A DNA stretch of 64,000 nt from Amycolatopsis albispora (GTDB lineage Bacteria > Actinomycetota > Actinomycetes > Mycobacteriales > Pseudonocardiaceae): the NCBI RefSeq assembly GCF_003312875.1, contig NZ_CP015163.1, forward strand, positions 2,542,001 to 2,606,000, given 5' to 3'. Position numbers and translations under genes: made by a program. The notes below the pieces were generated by a model. The model had not been told where the DNA came from, ran no database searches, and saw nothing but the letters and a program-made list of their open reading frames with translations. The first letter of the stretch is position 1; each line of letters begins with the position of its first letter. Of this stretch, positions 60,494 through 64,000 are shown in pieces.

Positions 60494-61956
60494 GACCCCA
60501 CCCTCCGGCGGACCTCGGCCACGTAGGCGTGCACGAGCGGGGCCGCGTCCGGCAGCAGGCACGGGCTCGCGGTCAGCGCCGCCTTCGCGGGCCGGTACAC
60601 CTCGTCCAGTTCCTCGTCCTCCATCAGCCCGTTGCGCACCGCCATCGCGTTGTAGCCGCTGAGCTGCCCGTACAGCTCGTCGTACTCCTCGCTCCTGGCG
60701 TCCAGTTCGTGCCGGTAGGCGGCCAGCCGGTCGCGCTGCCGGCGCAGCCACTTCTCCAGCGACACCAGGCGCCGGTGCGTCCGGCTGGGCTCGGCCGCCT
60801 CCACCGCACCCAGCAGGAAGGCCAGTTCGGTGCCACGCGGGGAGAACTCGGGCAGCGGCTGGATCTTGCGCGCCAGTTCCCTGGCCCGCGCCCGCACACT
60901 GTCCTCTTCGGACTCGAAGGCGGCGGCCAGCACGCGCAGCCGGTCCAGCCGGGCGGCGTTCTCGTCGCGCTGCCAGTCCCGCGCCAGGCCCACGCCCGGC
61001 GCGTTGTCCGCGCTGAACTGCACGATCACCTGCGTGCCCACCTTCAGCAGCGGCCGCACCACCTCGTGCAGCAGCCGCTCCGGGTGGCTGGAGCCGTCCA
61101 CCCCGGCCAGCGCCAGCGTGGCGGGCTCCGGCGAATGCCCGCGTTCCTCGGCGATCCTGGAGGACACCTCGCCGGGGCTCTTCCCGGTGGCGTCCACGGT
61201 GCACAGCCTGCCCGCGCGTTCCTTCGCCGCCACCTCGGAGAACCCGCTGTCGAGCGCGGCTTCCCGGTCCCCGATCAAGATCGTGATGGTGCCACCGGCG
61301 TCGGGCAGTTCACCGCCGACGAACCCGGTGAGCGCGGGCACGTACCCGGCGAGCACCCGGACCGGGATCAGGTAGGCCAGCCCGGTGCTCCGGTCGGTGT
61401 ACTCGGTGACCACCATGCCGATCACCGCGCCGGTGGCCTTGTCGACCACACCCGCGCCGCTGAACCCGCCCCGCACCCGCTCGCCGGGCACCGGCGAGTT
61501 CAGCTGCACCCACTCCCCGGCCGGACCGGCCAGCTCGGCGCCGTTGACCCACACGCCGTTCTCGTGCGGATACGGGAAACCGTAGGTGTGCACCACGCGA
61601 TCGCGGACGGCGTCGGTGTACCGCAGCGGCGCGCCGGGCACGTCCGGCGATTCGGTCAGGCGCAGCAGCGCCACGTCGCCGGTGCCGTCGTCGGCCGGGG
61701 GCACCCACGCGCCGGGCACCACGGTCGCCGGGATCGACGGCTGGTCCGGCAGGCCGACGAACCGGGCGCTGACCCGCAGCCCGGCGGGATCGGCGCCGGG
61801 ATCGGGGGAAACCACGTGGGCACAGGTGAGCGCGATGTGCTCGCCGAGGAACATCCCGGCCCCCAGGGTGCCGCCCGCCGGATCCTGGATGCTGATCCGC
61901 CACGGCTCTCCCGCGTGCCCGGCTCCCTTGCCCTCAGCGCCTGTGCTCCCCCTCAC
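60490..61956 (-). CDS. Trypsin-like serine protease with helical C-terminal domain
   Basis: 488 aa from GTG 61956, chosen because TATGGT lies eight bases upstream; ATG 62004 or 62034 would add 16 or 26 residues. The chymotrypsin fold (about 15-215) has an intact triad: His47 (TCAHVV), Asp94 (DVALLRL) and Ser166 (GGFSGAGVV). There is no signal peptide, so the protease is probably cytoplasmic. Residues 225-320 may be a second globular domain, and about 330-488 is Arg/Glu-rich and helical. First gene of the six-gene operon; the C-terminal part is unassigned. Confidence 0.88.
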   Translation of the reverse strand: MRGSTGAEGKGAGHAGEPWRISIQDPAGGTLGAGMFLGEHIALTCAHVVSPDPGADPAGLRVSARFVGLPDQPSIPATVVPGAWVPPADDGTGDVALLRLTESPDVPGAPLRYTDAVRDRVVHTYGFPYPHENGVWVNGAELAGPAGEWVQLNSPVPGERVRGGFSGAGVVDKATGAVIGMVVTEYTDRSTGLAYLIPVRVLAGYVPALTGFVGGELPDAGGTITILIGDREAALDSGFSEVAAKERAGRLCTVDATGKSPGEVSSRIAEERGHSPEPATLALAGVDGSSHPERLLHEVVRPLLKVGTQVIVQFSADNAPGVGLARDWQRDENAARLDRLRVLAAAFESEEDSVRARARELARKIQPLPEFSPRGTELAFLLGAVEAAEPSRTHRRLVSLEKWLRRQRDRLAAYRHELDARSEEYDELYGQLSGYNAMAVRNGLMEDEELDEVYRPAKAALTASPCLLPDAAPLVHAYVAEVRRRVGS

Positions 61957-61964
61957 CGTAGGTA

Positions 61965-61970
61965 ACCATA
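61965..61970 (-). promoter_or_regulatory. -10 element (TATGGT) of the protease-kinase operon
   Basis: Minus strand, eight bases before GTG 61956, with no ribosome site. It would give a leaderless message for the whole operon. Confidence 0.45.
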
Positions 61971-62058
61971 CGACGGCTCCGCGGTGGTGTGCCGCCACAT
62001 TCATGCATCCGTGATGCCCCGCGCCCGGGATCACCCGTTTGCCGTGGGCGGATTCGCC

Positions 62059-63465
<1,407 letters not shown>

Positions 63466-63592
63466 GATGGGGGTCCTCTCCGGGAAAGCGGCGGGCGGGT
63501 GCACCACCAACCGTAGTCACCACCGCCGCCGGTGCCGGAACCAGTGTGCACGGACGATTTTCCCGGCCCTGGCTTCGCCGATCCGGTTGCGG

Positions 63593-63598
63593 CAGGAT
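63593..63598 (+). promoter_or_regulatory. -10-like element (CAGGAT) before DoxX-like gene
   Basis: It lies six bases before ATG 63605 and there is no ribosome site. Confidence 0.3.
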
Positions 63599-63604
63599 GC
63601 TCGC

Positions 63605-64000
63605 ATGCCGGTCCGAGTTGGCGGTACCCGTGGCGTTTCCGTGCTGAACATCGTGTTGTGGATCGTGCAGGTGCTGCTCGCCGCCGAGTTCCTCTACAGC
63701 GCCTACCTGCTCTTCGCCGGCGGGCACACCGAGCGGACCTTCGAGCAGATCGGGCTGGGCCAGTGGCTGCGTCACACCACCGGCGTGCTGGAGGCAGCCG
63801 GGGCGATCGGCCTGCTGATCCCCGGGCTCACCGCGCTGGCCGCGCTCGGCCTGGCCGCGGTGATGGTCGGCGCGAGCGCCACCGAACTGTTCATCCTGGA
63901 CAACGGCAGCGCGACCCTGCCGCTGATCCTGCTGGTGGTGTCGCTGGCCGTGGCCGTCCTGCGGCGTGACGAGCTGACCGCGCTGCTCGGCCGCGTCAGG
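63605..64000 (+). CDS. DoxX-like membrane protein, 5' part (runs off the right edge)
   Basis: Plus-strand gene cut by the window end; 132 codons are visible without a stop. The protein starts Met-Pro-Val-Arg-Val and has four membrane helices (about residues 13-33, 60-77, 80-98, 103-120). The first helix segment VQVLLAAEFLYSAYLLFAGG and a later GVLEAAGAIGLLIPGL resemble the DoxX family, small membrane proteins linked to redox homeostasis. Divergent from the kinase gene at 63465 with a 139-bp spacer. Confidence 0.8.
   Translation, partial: MPVRVGGTRGVSVLNIVLWIVQVLLAAEFLYSAYLLFAGGHTERTFEQIGLGQWLRHTTGVLEAAGAIGLLIPGLTALAALGLAAVMVGASATELFILDNGSATLPLILLVVSLAVAVLRRDELTALLGRVR

Noticed and set aside
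60494..61204. N-terminal extension of the PknG-like kinase (915 aa in total)
   Set aside because: The additional 237 residues are the frame-shifted mirror of the protease gene (Arg/Gly/Ala-rich). The GTGA junction at 60490-60493 gives a natural start.

Overview
This is a very GC-rich actinobacterial chromosome segment. The most likely source is the Pseudonocardiaceae (an Amycolatopsis-like organism). The clues are a complete-order Mce lipid-import operon, a PknG-type kinase, a BTAD/NB-ARC/TPR regulator, many TetR regulators, frequent GTG/TTG starts, 4-nt GTGA/ATGA start-stop overlaps inside operons, and many regulator genes whose start codon lies 6-8 nt after a -10-like hexamer with no ribosome site (leaderless style). 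The genus is an inference. I found no rRNA, tRNA, insertion sequence, CRISPR array or phage gene.

Layout. 1-11.1 kb: Mce operon (yrbEA, yrbEB, mceA-E, start of mceF), a regulator made of two fused TetR units, an acyl-CoA dehydrogenase, an MpaB-like oxygenase and a divergent TetR; together this looks like a lipid or sterol uptake and oxidation island. 11.2-17.5 kb: cell-surface and miscellaneous genes (pentapeptide-repeat protein, two APH-fold kinases, a polytopic membrane protein, an L,D-transpeptidase, secreted proteins). 17.5-25.2 kb: a TetR divergent from a P450-ferredoxin pair with a perfect operator palindrome, then a five-gene branched-chain-amino-acid-type ABC importer with its own TetR. 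25.3-35.7 kb: mixed genes including an 885-aa BTAD regulator, a zinc-ribbon/ECF sigma/SnoaL fusion beside an SDR-fold protein that lacks its catalytic Tyr and Lys, a decayed alpha/beta-hydrolase, an Ntn hydrolase lipoprotein and a MarR. 35.6-45.5 kb: an acyl-CoA ligase, then a ROK-regulated sugar ABC importer divergent from a dehydrogenase, a sugar isomerase and a glycoside hydrolase. 45.6-54.3 kb: a DUF1996 secreted protein, hydrolase, DUF2000, AraC, MFS and a LysR/CitMHS/AtuA carboxylate-utilisation operon.

54.3-62 kb (minus strand) is the most interesting region. It is a tightly coupled operon of a trypsin-like protease, a PknG-like kinase, a VWA protein with zinc ribbons, a four-helix membrane protein resembling GlnX, a solute-binding lipoprotein and a Trypco1 (CU044_2847-type) protein. 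A transmembrane Ser/Thr kinase lies just upstream. The core (solute-binding lipoprotein, GlnX-like membrane protein, PknG) matches the mycobacterial GlnH-GlnX-PknG nutrient-sensing chain. Here it is joined to parts known from protease-linked bacterial conflict systems. I read it as a ligand-sensing kinase/protease signalling system that may not have been described as a unit. The window ends in a partial DoxX-like membrane protein gene.
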